A stretch of DNA of 64,000 nt from an uncultured bacterium (GTDB lineage: Bacteria; Cyanobacteriota; Vampirovibrionia; Gastranaerophilales; Gastranaerophilaceae): assembly GCA_902801985.1 (NCBI GenBank), contig CADCKD010000006.1:1-64000 (forward strand), read 5' to 3'. Position 1 is the first letter of the stretch. Each line of letters opens with the position of its first letter. The notes below the pieces were generated by a model that saw only the letters and a list, made by a program, of their open reading frames with translations, did not search any database and was not told the origin of the DNA. Positions 24,218 through 35,285 of the stretch are shown here, piece by piece. Made by a program: the position numbers and the translations under genes.

Positions 24218-27200
24218 ATGTCTGAGACAAAATACGCAAAAAGAGTAACGCCAATGGGTATTCCTCATACTCGTTTGGACGATTTACCCGATCTTATTGA
24301 GGTGCAAAAAAAATCATTTGAATGGTTTTTAACAGAAGGTTTAAAGGAAGAATTGCTTGCTTTTTCACCTATTAAAGACTATACAGGCAGATTAGAATTG
24401 CACTTTTTGCCAAATTATACTTTCGACAATGCGAAGTATACAATTGAAGAGGCAAGAATTCATGACGCAACTTATGCAAAGCAATTACGCGTTATGATTA
24501 GATTAGTTAACCGTGACAGCGGTGAAATTAAAGAACAAGAAGTTTACATAGGTGACATTCCTACAATGACTGACAAAGGTACATTCATTGTAAACGGTGC
24601 AGAACGTGTAATCGTTTCTCAAATCGTTCGTTCTCCTGGTGTATACTTCGACAAAACCATTTCTCCAAACGGAAAACGTTTGTATAACGCAACAATGATT
24701 CCAAACCGTGGAGCTTGGGTTAAATTTGAAACAGATTCTAACGATGTAATTCACGTTAAAATCGACAAAAACAGAAAAATATTAGCTGCAACTTTATTGA
24801 AAGCTATGGGTATTACTGTTGCTGAGATGGAATCAAAATTCACTCACTTTGATTTCTTAAAGAAAACTCTTGAAAAAGATACTGCAGAAACAACAGATGA
24901 AGCTTTAATAGATTTGTACAAAAAATTAAGACCGGGAGATCCTGCATCTCCTCAAGGCGGACGTCAAATTTTAGAATCAAGATTCTTTGATGCTAAAAAA
25001 TATGATATCGGTCGTGTTGGTCGTTATAAATTAAACAGAAAGTTGAATTTGAACATCCCTAACAATCAAAGAACTTTGACAGTTGAGGATATTGTTTCAA
25101 CTATTGAATATTTGATTAATTTAACATATGACGAAGGTACATTGGATGATATTGACCACTTGGGCAACAGAAGAATTCGTTCAGTTGGCGAACTTCTTCA
25201 AAACCAATTCAGAGTTGGTCTTTCAAGAATTGAAAGAATAGTTAAAGAAAGAATGACTCTTCAAGATTCTGAAACATTAACTCCGTTGAATCTTTTGAAC
25301 ACTAAACCGTTAGTTGCTTCATTAAAAGAATTCTTCGGTTCATCTCAATTATCTCAGTTCATGGATCAAACTAACCCGCTTGCTGAATTGACTCACAAAA
25401 GACGTATTTCAGCATTAGGGCCAGGCGGTTTGCAAAGAGAAAGAGCAGGTTTCCCTGTTCGTGATATTCACCCTTCTCACTACGGACGTATTTGTCCTAT
25501 TGAAACTCCGGAAGGACCAAACGCAGGTTTGATTGGTTCACTTGCTACTCACGCAAGAGTTAACGATTATGGTTTCATCGAATCACCATTCTTTGTTGTA
25601 AAAGATGGCGTTGTAACAGATGAAGTTGTTTATATGACAGCTGATGCCGATGAAAACTATCGTTGCGCTCCTGCCGATGTTAAATTGACTAAGGACAGAA
25701 GATTTGTAGAGGATGTTGTTCCTGCAAGATATCGTTCTGAATTCATTATGACAGAAGCATCAAAAGTTGACTATGTTGGTGTATGTCCTATTCAGATTAT
25801 CTCAGTTGCGACATCAATGATTCCGTTCATTGAACACGACGATGCTAACCGTGCATTGATGGGTTCTAACATGCAACGTCAAGCAGTACCTCTTTTGATT
25901 ACTGAACGTCCAAGGGTAGGTACAGGTCTTGAATCTCGTGTAGCAAAAGACTCAGGTATGGTTATCGTTGCTGATGTTGACGGTACAGTTGAAAGAGTTG
26001 TCGGTGAAGAAATCGTAATAAGAGATCAACACGGCAAAGCTCATTCATATATGTTGATGAAATATGTAAGAAGTAACCAAGATACTTGTATTAATCAAAG
26101 ACCTATTGTTCACGAAGGTGATAAGGTTAAAGCAGGGGATGTAATTGCAGATGGTGCTTCTACATGCGGCGGTGAACTTTCATTAGGTAAAAATATTTTG
26201 GTAGCTTATATGCCTTGGGAAGGTTATAACTATGAAGACGCGATTTTACTTTCTGAAAGATGTGTACATGATGATATTTTCACATCATTACACATTGAAA
26301 AACTGGAAATCGAAGCTCGTCAAACAAAACTTGGACCTGAAGAAATTACTCGTGAAATTCCGAATGTTTCAGAAGATGCACTTCGTCATTTGGATGAACG
26401 CGGTATTGTTCGTATTGGTGCCAGAGTTTATCCTGATGATATTTTGGTTGGTAAAGTTACACCGAAAGGTGAATCTGAACATCCGCCTGAAGAAAAACTT
26501 TTAAGAGCAATCTTTGCTGAAAAAGCAAGAGATGTAAAAGATAATTCATTGAGAGTTCCGCACGGCGGCGGCGGCAGAGTACTTGACGTTAAAGTATTCG
26601 ATAGAGAAAAAGGTGACGAATTGCCACCTGGTGCAAACACTGTTATTAGGGTATATGTTGCACAAAAACGTAAAGTATCTGTCGGTGATAAACTTTCAGG
26701 ACGTCACGGAAACAAAGGTATTGTTTCAAGAATTCTTCCAAAAGAAGATATGCCGTTCTTGCCTGATGGTACTCCTGTAGATATCGTATTGAACCCACTT
26801 GGTGTTCCTTCTCGTATGAACGTAGGTCAGACTTACGAATTATTGTTAGGTTTGGCAGCATACTTGACAGGTAAACACTATGAGGCTCCTTCATTCGATG
26901 AAATGTACGGTGAAAATGAATCAGAAATCGTTACAAAAGGCGAACTTTTAGAAGGTATCAAAAAATCAGGTGCTGACTGGGTTGGCGAAGACGGTAAGGT
27001 TACACTTATTGATGGTAGAACCGGTGAACCGTTTGACAGACCTGTTGCAGTTGGTTTGACATACTTCTTAAAACTTGTTCACTTAGTTGACGATAAGATT
27101 CACGCTCGTTCAACAGGTCCTTATTCACTTGTTACTCAACAACCGTTAGGTGGTAAAGCACAATTCGGTGGCCAGAGATTCGGTGAAATGGAAGTTTGGG

Positions 27201-27535
27201 CATTAGAAGCTTACGGTGCTGCATATACTCTTCAAGAAATGCTAACTATCAAATCAGATGATGTTAACGGTAGAAATAGAGCTTATGAAGCAATCGTTAA
27301 GGGTGATAATATCCCAAGACCTGGTATTCCGGAATCATTCAAGGTACTTGTAAGAGAATTGCAAAGTATTGGTTTGGATATTACGGTAGCGAAGAAAGAC
27401 GGAACAGAAGTAGATTTGATGACAGATATGGACGACTTGAGAAAAGCTGCTCCAAAAAGAACTCTGTCAGATGTTGATTCAGAGTTATTGAATATCAATT
27501 TCTTTGAAACACCAACTACTTTTGGTGATCTGTAG
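24218..27535 (+). CDS. rpoB: DNA-directed RNA polymerase subunit beta
   Basis: Predicted 1105 residues, close to cyanobacterial beta length and shorter than E. coli beta, which carries extra insertions. Family blocks are clear: the rifampicin region around [20 protein letters not shown], then [26 protein letters not shown] and the C-terminal [20 protein letters not shown]. It forms the catalytic core with the alpha and beta' subunits. The RBS is GAGGTG. It is the first gene of rpoB-rpoC1-rpoC2. Confidence 0.99.
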   Translation: MSETKYAKRVTPMGIPHTRLDDLPDLIEVQKKSFEWFLTEGLKEELLAFSPIKDYTGRLELHFLPNYTFDNAKYTIEEARIHDATYAKQLRVMIRLVNRDSGEIKEQEVYIGDIPTMTDKGTFIVNGAERVIVSQIVRSPGVYFDKTISPNGKRLYNATMIPNRGAWVKFETDSNDVIHVKIDKNRKILAATLLKAMGITVAEMESKFTHFDFLKKTLEKDTAETTDEALIDLYKKLRPGDPASPQGGRQILESRFFDAKKYDIGRVGRYKLNRKLNLNIPNNQRTLTVEDIVSTIEYLINLTYDEGTLDDIDHLGNRRIRSVGELLQNQFRVGLSRIERIVKERMTLQDSETLTPLNLLNTKPLVASLKEFFGSSQLSQFMDQTNPLAELTHKRRISALGPGGLQRERAGFPVRDIHPSHYGRICPIETPEGPNAGLIGSLATHARVNDYGFIESPFFVVKDGVVTDEVVYMTADADENYRCAPADVKLTKDRRFVEDVVPARYRSEFIMTEASKVDYVGVCPIQIISVATSMIPFIEHDDANRALMGSNMQRQAVPLLITERPRVGTGLESRVAKDSGMVIVADVDGTVERVVGEEIVIRDQHGKAHSYMLMKYVRSNQDTCINQRPIVHEGDKVKAGDVIADGASTCGGELSLGKNILVAYMPWEGYNYEDAILLSERCVHDDIFTSLHIEKLEIEARQTKLGPEEITREIPNVSEDALRHLDERGIVRIGARVYPDDILVGKVTPKGESEHPPEEKLLRAIFAEKARDVKDNSLRVPHGGGGRVLDVKVFDREKGDELPPGANTVIRVYVAQKRKVSVGDKLSGRHGNKGIVSRILPKEDMPFLPDGTPVDIVLNPLGVPSRMNVGQTYELLLGLAAYLTGKHYEAPSFDEMYGENESEIVTKGELLEGIKKSGADWVGEDGKVTLIDGRTGEPFDRPVAVGLTYFLKLVHLVDDKIHARSTGPYSLVTQQPLGGKAQFGGQRFGEMEVWALEAYGAAYTLQEMLTIKSDDVNGRNRAYEAIVKGDNIPRPGIPESFKVLVRELQSIGLDITVAKKDGTEVDLMTDMDDLRKAAPKRTLSDVDSELLNINFFETPTTFGDL

Positions 27536-27545
27536 TAAATTTTTG

Positions 27546-27563
27546 GCGGGGATTATTCCCCGC
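27546..27563 (+). promoter_or_regulatory. Hairpin between rpoB and rpoC1
   Basis: GCGGGG-attatt-CCCCGC is a perfect 6-bp GC stem 11 nt after the rpoB stop. No U-run follows, so it is more likely an mRNA stability or processing element than a terminator. Confidence 0.5.
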
Positions 27564-27589
27564 ACAACATAAAGGAGAAAATTAAAACA

Positions 27590-29296
27590 ATGTCAACAAG
27601 TATAGATTATTTTGACTATATACGAATAAGTATAGCGTCTCCGGAAAGGATTCTTCAGTGGTCACACGGTGAAGTAACAAAACCGGAAACAATAAACTAC
27701 CGTACATTAAAACCGGAAAGAGACGGCTTATTCTGCGAAAGAATTTTCGGGCCTACAAAAGACTGGGAATGTTATTGCGGTAAGTATAAAAGAGTAAGAC
27801 ACAAAGGTATTATATGTGAACGCTGCGGTGTTGAAGTTACAGATTCAAAAGTAAGACGTCACAGAATGGGTCATATCAAATTGGCTGCCCCTGTTTCACA
27901 TATTTGGTTCTTGAAAGGTATTCCTTCATATTTAGGTTTACTTTTGGATATGACTTTGAAAAACCTTGAACAAGTTATCTACTTCAACAGCTATGTTGTA
28001 TTAGATGGCGGTGATTCAGATTTCAAAAAACTTCAATTGTTAACTGAAGAAGAATATGAAGATTATATGGCAGAACACGAAGATTCTACTTTGAAAGTAG
28101 GTATCGGTGCTGAAGCTATTAAAGAACTTCTTTCAGAAATTGATATAAAGGCTTTGGCAGAAGAAATCAGAACAGAATTAGAAGGTAATGTTTCTGCACA
28201 AAAGAAAGCTAAATTAATCAAGAGATTAAGATTATTAGACAATTTAATTTCATCAGATACAAATCCTGCTTGGATGATTATGGATGTAATTCCTGTAACT
28301 CCTCCGGATTTAAGACCAATGGTACAATTGGACGGCGGCAGATTTGCAACATCTGATTTGAATGACTTATACAGACGTGTAATTAACAGAAACAACCGTT
28401 TACAAAGACTTTTGGAAATGGGAGCTCCTGAAATTATCGTTAGAAACGAAAAGAGAATGTTACAAGAAGCAGTTGATGCTTTGATTGATAACGGCAGACG
28501 CGGAAGAACAGTTGTTGGCCCTAACAACAGAGCATTGAAATCTTTATCTAACATTATTGAAGGTAAACAAGGTCGTTTCCGTCAAAACTTGTTAGGTAAA
28601 CGTGTTGACTACTCCGGTCGTTCAGTTATCGTTGTAGGTCCTTCATTGAAATTAAATCAATGTGGTTTGCCAAAAGAAATGGCTATCGAATTATTCAAGC
28701 CGTTCGTAATTAATAAATTAATAGAAAGAGGATACGTTCAAAATATTAAATCTGCTAAGAAGAAGATTGAACGTTCGGATCCTGTCATCTGGGATATCTT
28801 AGAAGAAGTTATTGACGGACATCCGGTATTATTGAACCGTGCTCCAACCCTTCACAGATTAGGTATCCAAGCATTTGAACCAAAATTGGTAGAAGGTCGT
28901 GCAATCCAGTTACATCCGTTAGCATGTACAGCGTTCAACGCAGACTTCGACGGTGACCAAATGGCTGTTCACGTTCCGCTATCAATTGAAGCTCAGGCTG
29001 AAGCAAGAATGTTAATGCTTGCTACTAACAACTTACTTGCTCCTGCAAACGGAAAACCAATTGTTTCTCCTTCACAGGATATGGTCTTGGGTATGTATTA
29101 CTTGACTACTATGAAAGACCCTAATCAAGAAGTTCAAGGTTATTTCTACAGCTTTGAAGATGCAATTGCAGCTTTTGAAGTAAAAGTAATCAAACTTCAC
29201 GACAAGATTGTTGTTAGAGATGAAAAAGGTGAAAGAATTGAGACTACCGTTGGTAGAATTATCTTTAACCAAGAAATTAGAAAAGCACTTGTATAG
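27590..29296 (+). CDS. rpoC1: DNA-directed RNA polymerase subunit gamma (N-terminal part of beta')
   Basis: Predicted 568 residues covering the N-terminal part of beta'. Zinc ligands Cys61, Cys63, Cys76 and Cys79 are in place. The catalytic magnesium site NADFDGD has Asp452, Asp454 and Asp456. The protein ends naturally (KALV then stop) at the point where cyanobacterial beta' is split, and the remainder is encoded as rpoC2 with its own RBS. The split is a cyanobacterial and plastid hallmark, supporting the organism assignment. The RBS is AAAGGAGA. Confidence 0.98.
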   Translation: MSTSIDYFDYIRISIASPERILQWSHGEVTKPETINYRTLKPERDGLFCERIFGPTKDWECYCGKYKRVRHKGIICERCGVEVTDSKVRRHRMGHIKLAAPVSHIWFLKGIPSYLGLLLDMTLKNLEQVIYFNSYVVLDGGDSDFKKLQLLTEEEYEDYMAEHEDSTLKVGIGAEAIKELLSEIDIKALAEEIRTELEGNVSAQKKAKLIKRLRLLDNLISSDTNPAWMIMDVIPVTPPDLRPMVQLDGGRFATSDLNDLYRRVINRNNRLQRLLEMGAPEIIVRNEKRMLQEAVDALIDNGRRGRTVVGPNNRALKSLSNIIEGKQGRFRQNLLGKRVDYSGRSVIVVGPSLKLNQCGLPKEMAIELFKPFVINKLIERGYVQNIKSAKKKIERSDPVIWDILEEVIDGHPVLLNRAPTLHRLGIQAFEPKLVEGRAIQLHPLACTAFNADFDGDQMAVHVPLSIEAQAEARMLMLATNNLLAPANGKPIVSPSQDMVLGMYYLTTMKDPNQEVQGYFYSFEDAIAAFEVKVIKLHDKIVVRDEKGERIETTVGRIIFNQEIRKALV

Positions 29297-29304
29297 TAAA
29301 AAAT

Positions 29305-29375
29305 AGATTCTTCGGGTTCGTCATTCAGAGCCCGAAAGAGCGAAGAATCTCATAGATGAACCCTCTGAATGACAA
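29305..29375. repeat. Palindromic repeat between rpoC1 and rpoC2
   Basis: AGATTCTTCG / CGAAGAATCT form a 10-bp outer stem, and GTCATTCAGAG pairs with CTCTGAATGAC downstream. It belongs to the family at 12259-12331. It lies within the rpo operon, where it must be transcribed and may affect RpoC1:RpoC2 stoichiometry. Confidence 0.75.
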
Positions 29376-29424
29376 TAAAAGTAGTAGGTTGGGTTAAATC
29401 CCAACAATAAAAAGGAATAACGAA

Positions 29425-32400
29425 ATGGAAATGACATATACACATGCAAAGAAAACACCTGATTTCATTAACAAACAGATGGACAAGGGTTCTTTAAAGA
29501 AGCTGTTAGGTCAAATGTATTTGGAATATGGCGGAGCAAAAGAAGCTAATCTTGCAGACTCATTAAAAGCATTGGGTTACAAATATGCAACTGTTTCCGG
29601 TACAACAATTTCAATTGCAGACTTATCAGTTCCACCTGAAAAGAAAGCGTTATTGAAAGAGGCAGAAAAGGAAATTGAAGTATCACAAAACAGATACTTA
29701 AAAGGTGAAATTACCGAAGTTGAAAGATATACAAAGGTTATCGATACTTGGGCAGAAACAACGGCAAAATTGACTGAACAGGTTGTAGAAAACTTTGACA
29801 AATTGAATCCGGTTTATATGATGGCATTCTCCGGAGCCCGTGGTAACTTGTCACAGGTTTCACAGTTAGTTGGTATGCGTGGTTTGATGGCTGATACACA
29901 AGGTCAGATTATCGACTTACCTATTAAATCTAACTTTAAAGAAGGCTTATCAGTTACCGAATATATTATTTCATCTTACGGTGCAAGAAAAGGTCTTGTA
30001 GATACAGCGTTAAAAACAGCCGATTCAGGTTATTTGACTCGTCGTTTGGTTGACGTTGCTCAAGATGTTATAATTAGAGATGAAGATTGCCATACTGATA
30101 AATACATTGATTTAAAACCTATTACAGATGGTGATGCAGTTGTGGTTCCATTGATTGACAGACTTTTAGGAAGAACTGTTGCTCAAGATATTACAGATGC
30201 AGAAGGTAATGTAATTATCACTAACGGTACAACATTAAATAGAGACGATATTAAGAAAATTTCAAATCTTGATTTGCAAGAATTGAAAGTACGTTCTGCA
30301 TTAACTTGCGGACTTGAATACGGTGTATGCCAAAAATGTTATGGTTGGGCAATGACAACTCAAAAATTGGTTGATGTTGGTGAATCAATCGGTATTATTG
30401 CTGCTCAATCAATTGGTGAACCTGGTACACAGTTAACAATGAGAACATTCCACACCGGTGGTGCTGTTGGCGTTAAAGAAGCTATGAAAGAAATCAAAGC
30501 TCACGAAGCAGGTACCGTAATTTCTAAGATTAAAACAAGAGAACTTAGAACCCGTCACGGTGATGTTGTTCAAGTTGCAATGTATGAAGCTGATTTAGAA
30601 GTTAAAGGCGAAAAAAGAACTACTAAATATCACATTCCTGCAGGTGCAACAGTATTTGTTAAAGATGGTGACAAAGTTACTAAGGGCTTTAAAATGGCTG
30701 AACATGCTCCTCAATCAAGCAGTGATTCAAGCCGTTTAACTGAAAAAGCTCAAAAGGATATTATTTCTGATATCAGTGGTGAAGTTGTATTTGAAGGCTT
30801 CAAGGCTGACGAAAAGAAAGACAGACAAGGTAACATCTTAAGAACTACAAACAAACAAGGTATTGTTTGGGTTATGGGTGGTGATGTTTATTCACTTCCT
30901 GCAGGTTCTAAGGTGCTTGTAAAAGATAAACAAGCTGTTACTGAAGGTGAAAAATTAGCTGAAACTCTTACAATCTGCGAACACGGCGGTGAAGTTAGAG
31001 TTGGAAGCGATTTAGTTATTGAAGATGATAAATTTGACGGTAAAAAGATTAAAAAGATTGTTTCAGGTAAAGAATTAACAATCGTTATTGCATCTTTGAG
31101 CCCTGCAAATGCTTCATTTGAGCAAACTAAGAAAGAACAAATCTGGACAGTTGATAAAACCGGTGAAAAATATATTGTTAAAGCTCTTGTTGATACAACA
31201 GTTGAAAACGGTATGATTATTGCCGAACTTATTGATGATGAATGTTCAGTATCTTCTTCAGGTGAAATCAGATATGTTGATGTTGAAGTTGATGAAAATC
31301 AAATTATTACAAAACCTGGTAAGGTTGTATTTATTCCTGAAGAAATTCACCAAATCAATAAAGATTCTACTTTGAAGATGGTTGAAAACGGAACAGCAGT
31401 TACTGCGGGTACTGAGGTTGTAAAAGATGTATACTGTCATATTGACGGTGTTGTTGAATTCAAAGAATACAACGATGTAATTCACGAAGTTACAATCAGA
31501 CCTGGTCAAGTTCATACTTTATCAAGCATTCAAGAATTGAAGGTTGATGAAGGTGAAGTAATTAAGAAAGGTACAGTAATTGCAGAAGGTATTAAGGCAA
31601 AAGCTACTTCTGTTGTTACAATTATGGATTCTTCTGTTGATGAATTGGCATCTATTGATGATTTGGATGAAGAAATGGATGCTTCTATGGGTCTTGATGA
31701 AGAATCAATCGAAAATCAACCTGTACAAATATTGGTTAGACCTGTTCAAGTATTGGATATTGAACCAAAGGATGTATCTATCAAATTTGAATCTACTGAT
31801 GAATTGATTGATATTGTTCCTGTTACTCAATTACAATACAAAGACGGTGCAAGAGTTAGAAATATAGACGGTGCAACAATTACAAGAACAAGTTTAGTTC
31901 TCCAAATGCAAGGTTATTTATCTCACTTAAAAGGTGTTGTAGAACTTGATTCTAAAGGAGAATTGAGAGTTGTTGTATTAGAAAACTTGATTGTTCGTCG
32001 TGAGCTTGAAGGTTCTAATGCGAAATCACTTCAAACAGAACTTCTTGTAAAAGACGGTCAAGTTATTGAACCAAAAACACCGGTTGCTAAAACTCAATTG
32101 CTTGCAATGCATGATGCAGTTGCATCAATCAAAGATGGTGACGAAGAAGCAAGAAGATTGCTTTTAATCTCAGAAGATTCCTTAACAACAGTTTCTGTAA
32201 AAGGTAAAGCTGCCGTTAAGAAAGGTGATATGGTTAGAAGTGAACAAGTTCTTGCAGATAGCGGTGAAACAGCTCCTGTTTCAGGTATTGTAACAGAAGT
32301 TTCAAAAGGCAAAATCGCTATCAGAATTGGTCGTCCATATTTGATTAGTCCTGGTACAATGCTAATTGTAAACTCAGGAGCTTTGGTACTAAGAGGCGAT

Positions 32401-33294
32401 TTACTTGTATCTTTGACTTATGAAAGAGAAAAAACAGGTGATATCGTTCAAGGTTTGCCAAAAGTTGAAGAACTTTTGGAAGGCAGAAGACCAAAAGATT
32501 GTGCAATCCTTGCTGAATATGACGGAACAACTAAGATTGAAGTTGATGAAAACGGTTTCCCTAGATTATATTTAATTGATGATGAAAACGGAACATCTTC
32601 TGAAATCAAATATACTATTGATGCTAACGTAATTGTTTCAAACGGTCAAAAGGTTGTTAAAGGACAAGCGTTGACATCAGGTTCTCCTGATCCGCATGAT
32701 GTAATGCGACTCAGAGGTCCGGAAGCTGCTCAACAATACTTGGTTGACGAAGTACAAAGAGTATATCGTTCTCAAGGTGTTGAAATTTCTGATAAACACA
32801 TCGAAGTTATTGTTCGTCAAATGACTAAGAAAGTAAAAGTTATTGACGCAGGCGATACTAATTTGTTACCTGGTGAATTGATTGAAGTTCAAACATTTGA
32901 AAAAGAAAACAAAGATGCGCTGGATGCAGGTAAAACTCCGGCTACTTGTGAACACATGTTATTAGGTATCACAAAGGCTTCTTTGAATACTGAATCATTT
33001 ATTTCAGCAGCTTCATTCCAAGAAACAACAAGAATTCTTACAGAAGCAGCTGTTGAAGGTAAAAAAGACTTGTTAAGAGGTTTGAAAGAAAACGTTATTA
33101 TCGGTCGTTTGATACCTGCAGGTACAGGCTTCCATCACCTAATCAATGCAAACGAAGAGCGTGAAAAGGAAGAAAGAAAACAAGCAGCAAGCCAAAGAAA
33201 TCAGGCAAGAAAACCTTCCGCAATTTTGGAAGAAATTGAAGGAATGTTCGGGGCTCCTGAATTCAGCTTAGATGAAGGCGAAGGTGAAGAATAA
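29425..33294 (+). CDS. rpoC2: DNA-directed RNA polymerase subunit beta' (C-terminal part) with SI3-like insertion
   Basis: Predicted 1289 residues, the C-terminal part of beta'. The second zinc site (DEDC..., CGLEYGVCQKCYG) is followed by the bridge/trigger region. The first trigger-loop half (QLTMRTFHTGG, Met339) and the second half (GDIVQGLPKVEELLEGRRPK, from about residue 1003) are separated by about 650 residues of beta-rich, repetitive sequence. This matches the size and position of the large cyanobacterial SI3 insertion. The C-terminus (ATCEHMLLGITKASL, FISAASFQETTRILTEAA) is standard. AAAGGAATAACGAA precedes the ATG. Confidence 0.98.
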   Translation: MEMTYTHAKKTPDFINKQMDKGSLKKLLGQMYLEYGGAKEANLADSLKALGYKYATVSGTTISIADLSVPPEKKALLKEAEKEIEVSQNRYLKGEITEVERYTKVIDTWAETTAKLTEQVVENFDKLNPVYMMAFSGARGNLSQVSQLVGMRGLMADTQGQIIDLPIKSNFKEGLSVTEYIISSYGARKGLVDTALKTADSGYLTRRLVDVAQDVIIRDEDCHTDKYIDLKPITDGDAVVVPLIDRLLGRTVAQDITDAEGNVIITNGTTLNRDDIKKISNLDLQELKVRSALTCGLEYGVCQKCYGWAMTTQKLVDVGESIGIIAAQSIGEPGTQLTMRTFHTGGAVGVKEAMKEIKAHEAGTVISKIKTRELRTRHGDVVQVAMYEADLEVKGEKRTTKYHIPAGATVFVKDGDKVTKGFKMAEHAPQSSSDSSRLTEKAQKDIISDISGEVVFEGFKADEKKDRQGNILRTTNKQGIVWVMGGDVYSLPAGSKVLVKDKQAVTEGEKLAETLTICEHGGEVRVGSDLVIEDDKFDGKKIKKIVSGKELTIVIASLSPANASFEQTKKEQIWTVDKTGEKYIVKALVDTTVENGMIIAELIDDECSVSSSGEIRYVDVEVDENQIITKPGKVVFIPEEIHQINKDSTLKMVENGTAVTAGTEVVKDVYCHIDGVVEFKEYNDVIHEVTIRPGQVHTLSSIQELKVDEGEVIKKGTVIAEGIKAKATSVVTIMDSSVDELASIDDLDEEMDASMGLDEESIENQPVQILVRPVQVLDIEPKDVSIKFESTDELIDIVPVTQLQYKDGARVRNIDGATITRTSLVLQMQGYLSHLKGVVELDSKGELRVVVLENLIVRRELEGSNAKSLQTELLVKDGQVIEPKTPVAKTQLLAMHDAVASIKDGDEEARRLLLISEDSLTTVSVKGKAAVKKGDMVRSEQVLADSGETAPVSGIVTEVSKGKIAIRIGRPYLISPGTMLIVNSGALVLRGDLLVSLTYEREKTGDIVQGLPKVEELLEGRRPKDCAILAEYDGTTKIEVDENGFPRLYLIDDENGTSSEIKYTIDANVIVSNGQKVVKGQALTSGSPDPHDVMRLRGPEAAQQYLVDEVQRVYRSQGVEISDKHIEVIVRQMTKKVKVIDAGDTNLLPGELIEVQTFEKENKDALDAGKTPATCEHMLLGITKASLNTESFISAASFQETTRILTEAAVEGKKDLLRGLKENVIIGRLIPAGTGFHHLINANEEREKEERKQAASQRNQARKPSAILEEIEGMFGAPEFSLDEGEGEE

Positions 33295-33316
33295 TCTTCT
33301 AATTATATAGAAAAAT

Positions 33317-33349
33317 AACCCTTACCAAATGTGGTGAGGGTTGTTTTTT
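33317..33349 (+). terminator. Terminator of the rpo operon
   Basis: AACCCTTACCA-aatg-TGGTGAGGGTT (one mismatch) followed by GTTTTTT, 22 nt after the rpoC2 stop. Confidence 0.85.
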
Positions 33350-33491
33350 GCCCAAAATGTTTATAAACTGTTATTCTTATAGTAATTATATATTTTTATT
33401 AAGTAAAAATATATTTTCCTACTTGACTGAGATATATTAGAGGATATACTAGAAGTGTACATATTAAGTTTATATGAAAAAGGAGTGTGTA

Positions 33492-35189
33492 ATGAAAGTT
33501 TTACCTATTAATACGTTGGGTTATTATTCAAATCACAGACAAACTCAACCCCAACAAAATTCATCCAATGTTCATTTTAATGGCCTTTCAAAATTATTAA
33601 GCCAAAAGACTTTTGCGGATGGACAAAAAGAAATTGAAGCAATGTTGGCAAAGAAAAGATCTGCAACATCAAGTAAATTTGTAGGCGAATTGCCTCATTA
33701 TGTTATCAATAAAATTGCTCTGGCAGATCGTTCAAAAGCAATTCCTGAAATAATGTCAGCTTTTCAATCAGTTGCAAAAGCAATCAGAGGTTATACAGTT
33801 TCTGATGCTGCGCAACGTCCGGATTTTGCAAACGATATTTTAACAAATATATTCCGTAAACACGGAGTTTTATCAAACAAAGAGTCAATTAATTTAAAAT
33901 ATTTAGGTACCGGTCCTAACTCTAAAACGTTTGTATTAGAAGGTATTCAGGATCCTAAAAATGAAGATCAATACTTATTAAAAGTTTATCACCAATTATA
34001 TAATCCAAAATGGCATGCTGCAAAAAGAAATGGTTTGCATGCAGAGTTAAATAATGCTATGTATTGGCGTGCACATGCAGGACTGGAAACTCAAAAAGGT
34101 AAATTCTTCTTTGGAGATCTTGATTCCGGTTTTATGTTAACAAAATATCTTCATAATGATGTAAAAGCTCCTAAAAAAGTTGTTGATCCGTATAAATACG
34201 GTATTGTATATGATGAAAGAACACCTCAAAATATTCTTTTAAATATACATGATTCAACTGTAAATGGATATAATTACAGATACTCAGGAATGGCTGTTGT
34301 AAATAAAGTTAAAAATTCTGATAAAGAAGCAAGATACTTTATGGAACAAGTTAAAAGATCAGGTTATACAATAGTAAATAAAAAACTTAAACAAATGTCA
34401 CCTGAAAAACTTGCATCTATGGGTCTTGAAAAACAAGGTAAAAAGCTTGTAATTGTTGATAAAAAATTATTTGCAGAAGCAAACTTGATAGAAAATAATG
34501 GCGAAGTAAGACATATTAACAATCAAAAGCGTCTTGAATACTGGAAAGATCAAATGGCTGCGGCTAAAAAATCAGAAAGTAAAATAGCAGGCTTGGCTAT
34601 GGGTATTAAACATTTACCGGCAAATTCAAGGGTAGAATGTTTGCAAGAATGCTTACAATACAATATGCCAAAAGTTGATCAAGGACTTGCATATTTATTG
34701 AAATATTTACCAACAGAAGAGTCTATGAAATACTTTGATGTATTGATGAGACGTGGAAATTCTGAAACACAAACAATTTTGCTAAATGAAATTCCTTTAT
34801 TGTCAAAACGCAAACATACAGGTATTAAAGTTGCAGATGATATCAATGTATCACCGGCTGATGTTGTTGCAGAAAGAGTTGAAAAATATTATGAACTTGC
34901 AATGAAATCAGTAAATAATGATGCGGTTGAACATTTGGCAAGCTTTATTAAGTTGTTACCGGAATCTTCAAAATATAAATACTATAAACTTTTACATAAT
35001 ATTGATGTACCGGCAATGCACGAAAGATTAGATTGGAATAAAGAAAGTGTTCCGATGCATGTAAAAGTTCGTATGTTAAAAGACGGTCTTATTGATGAAT
35101 ATGCTTTAGGTGAAACATATGAACATCTTCGTTTGGCAGGTATGTCTCAAGAACAAGCATTAAGAATTTTAGGATTTACCCAAAGGTAG
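33492..35189 (+). CDS. Large protein with possible protein-kinase-like region, unknown function
   Basis: Predicted 565 residues. The start at 33492 has AAGGAG upstream; 33474 is in frame but less likely. The N-terminus MKVLPINTLGYYSN...VHFNGL carries the Pro-Ile...Phe-x-Gly tag seen in several neighbours. Residues about 135-300 faintly resemble a kinase fold: a glycine-rich YLGTGPNSKTFVL, a Lys in YLLKVYH, DSGFMLTKYL, and DERTPQNILL as a possible catalytic loop. Key residues are not canonical, so activity is doubtful. The C-terminal half is helical. It could be a lineage-specific secreted or envelope protein. Confidence 0.8.
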   Translation: MKVLPINTLGYYSNHRQTQPQQNSSNVHFNGLSKLLSQKTFADGQKEIEAMLAKKRSATSSKFVGELPHYVINKIALADRSKAIPEIMSAFQSVAKAIRGYTVSDAAQRPDFANDILTNIFRKHGVLSNKESINLKYLGTGPNSKTFVLEGIQDPKNEDQYLLKVYHQLYNPKWHAAKRNGLHAELNNAMYWRAHAGLETQKGKFFFGDLDSGFMLTKYLHNDVKAPKKVVDPYKYGIVYDERTPQNILLNIHDSTVNGYNYRYSGMAVVNKVKNSDKEARYFMEQVKRSGYTIVNKKLKQMSPEKLASMGLEKQGKKLVIVDKKLFAEANLIENNGEVRHINNQKRLEYWKDQMAAAKKSESKIAGLAMGIKHLPANSRVECLQECLQYNMPKVDQGLAYLLKYLPTEESMKYFDVLMRRGNSETQTILLNEIPLLSKRKHTGIKVADDINVSPADVVAERVEKYYELAMKSVNNDAVEHLASFIKLLPESSKYKYYKLLHNIDVPAMHERLDWNKESVPMHVKVRMLKDGLIDEYALGETYEHLRLAGMSQEQALRILGFTQR

Positions 35190-35250
35190 ATACTATAAGT
35201 TTTTAAGATATCATATAAAGTAAAGGCGTTTGGGATATATCTCATACGCC

Positions 35251-35279
35251 TTTACACTATGGTAATTTTTTTATAGAAT
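35251..35279 (+). promoter_or_regulatory. Predicted leaderless promoter of holA
   Basis: TTTACA (35251-35256), 17 nt, TAGAAT (35274-35279), then 6 nt to ATG at 35286. No Shine-Dalgarno. Confidence 0.6.
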
Positions 35280-35285
35280 TAGTTT

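Noticed and set aside
27590-33294. rpoC broken by a frameshift or assembly error
   Set aside because: The break is at the known cyanobacterial split, the spacer is 128 bp, and rpoC2 has its own RBS and start.
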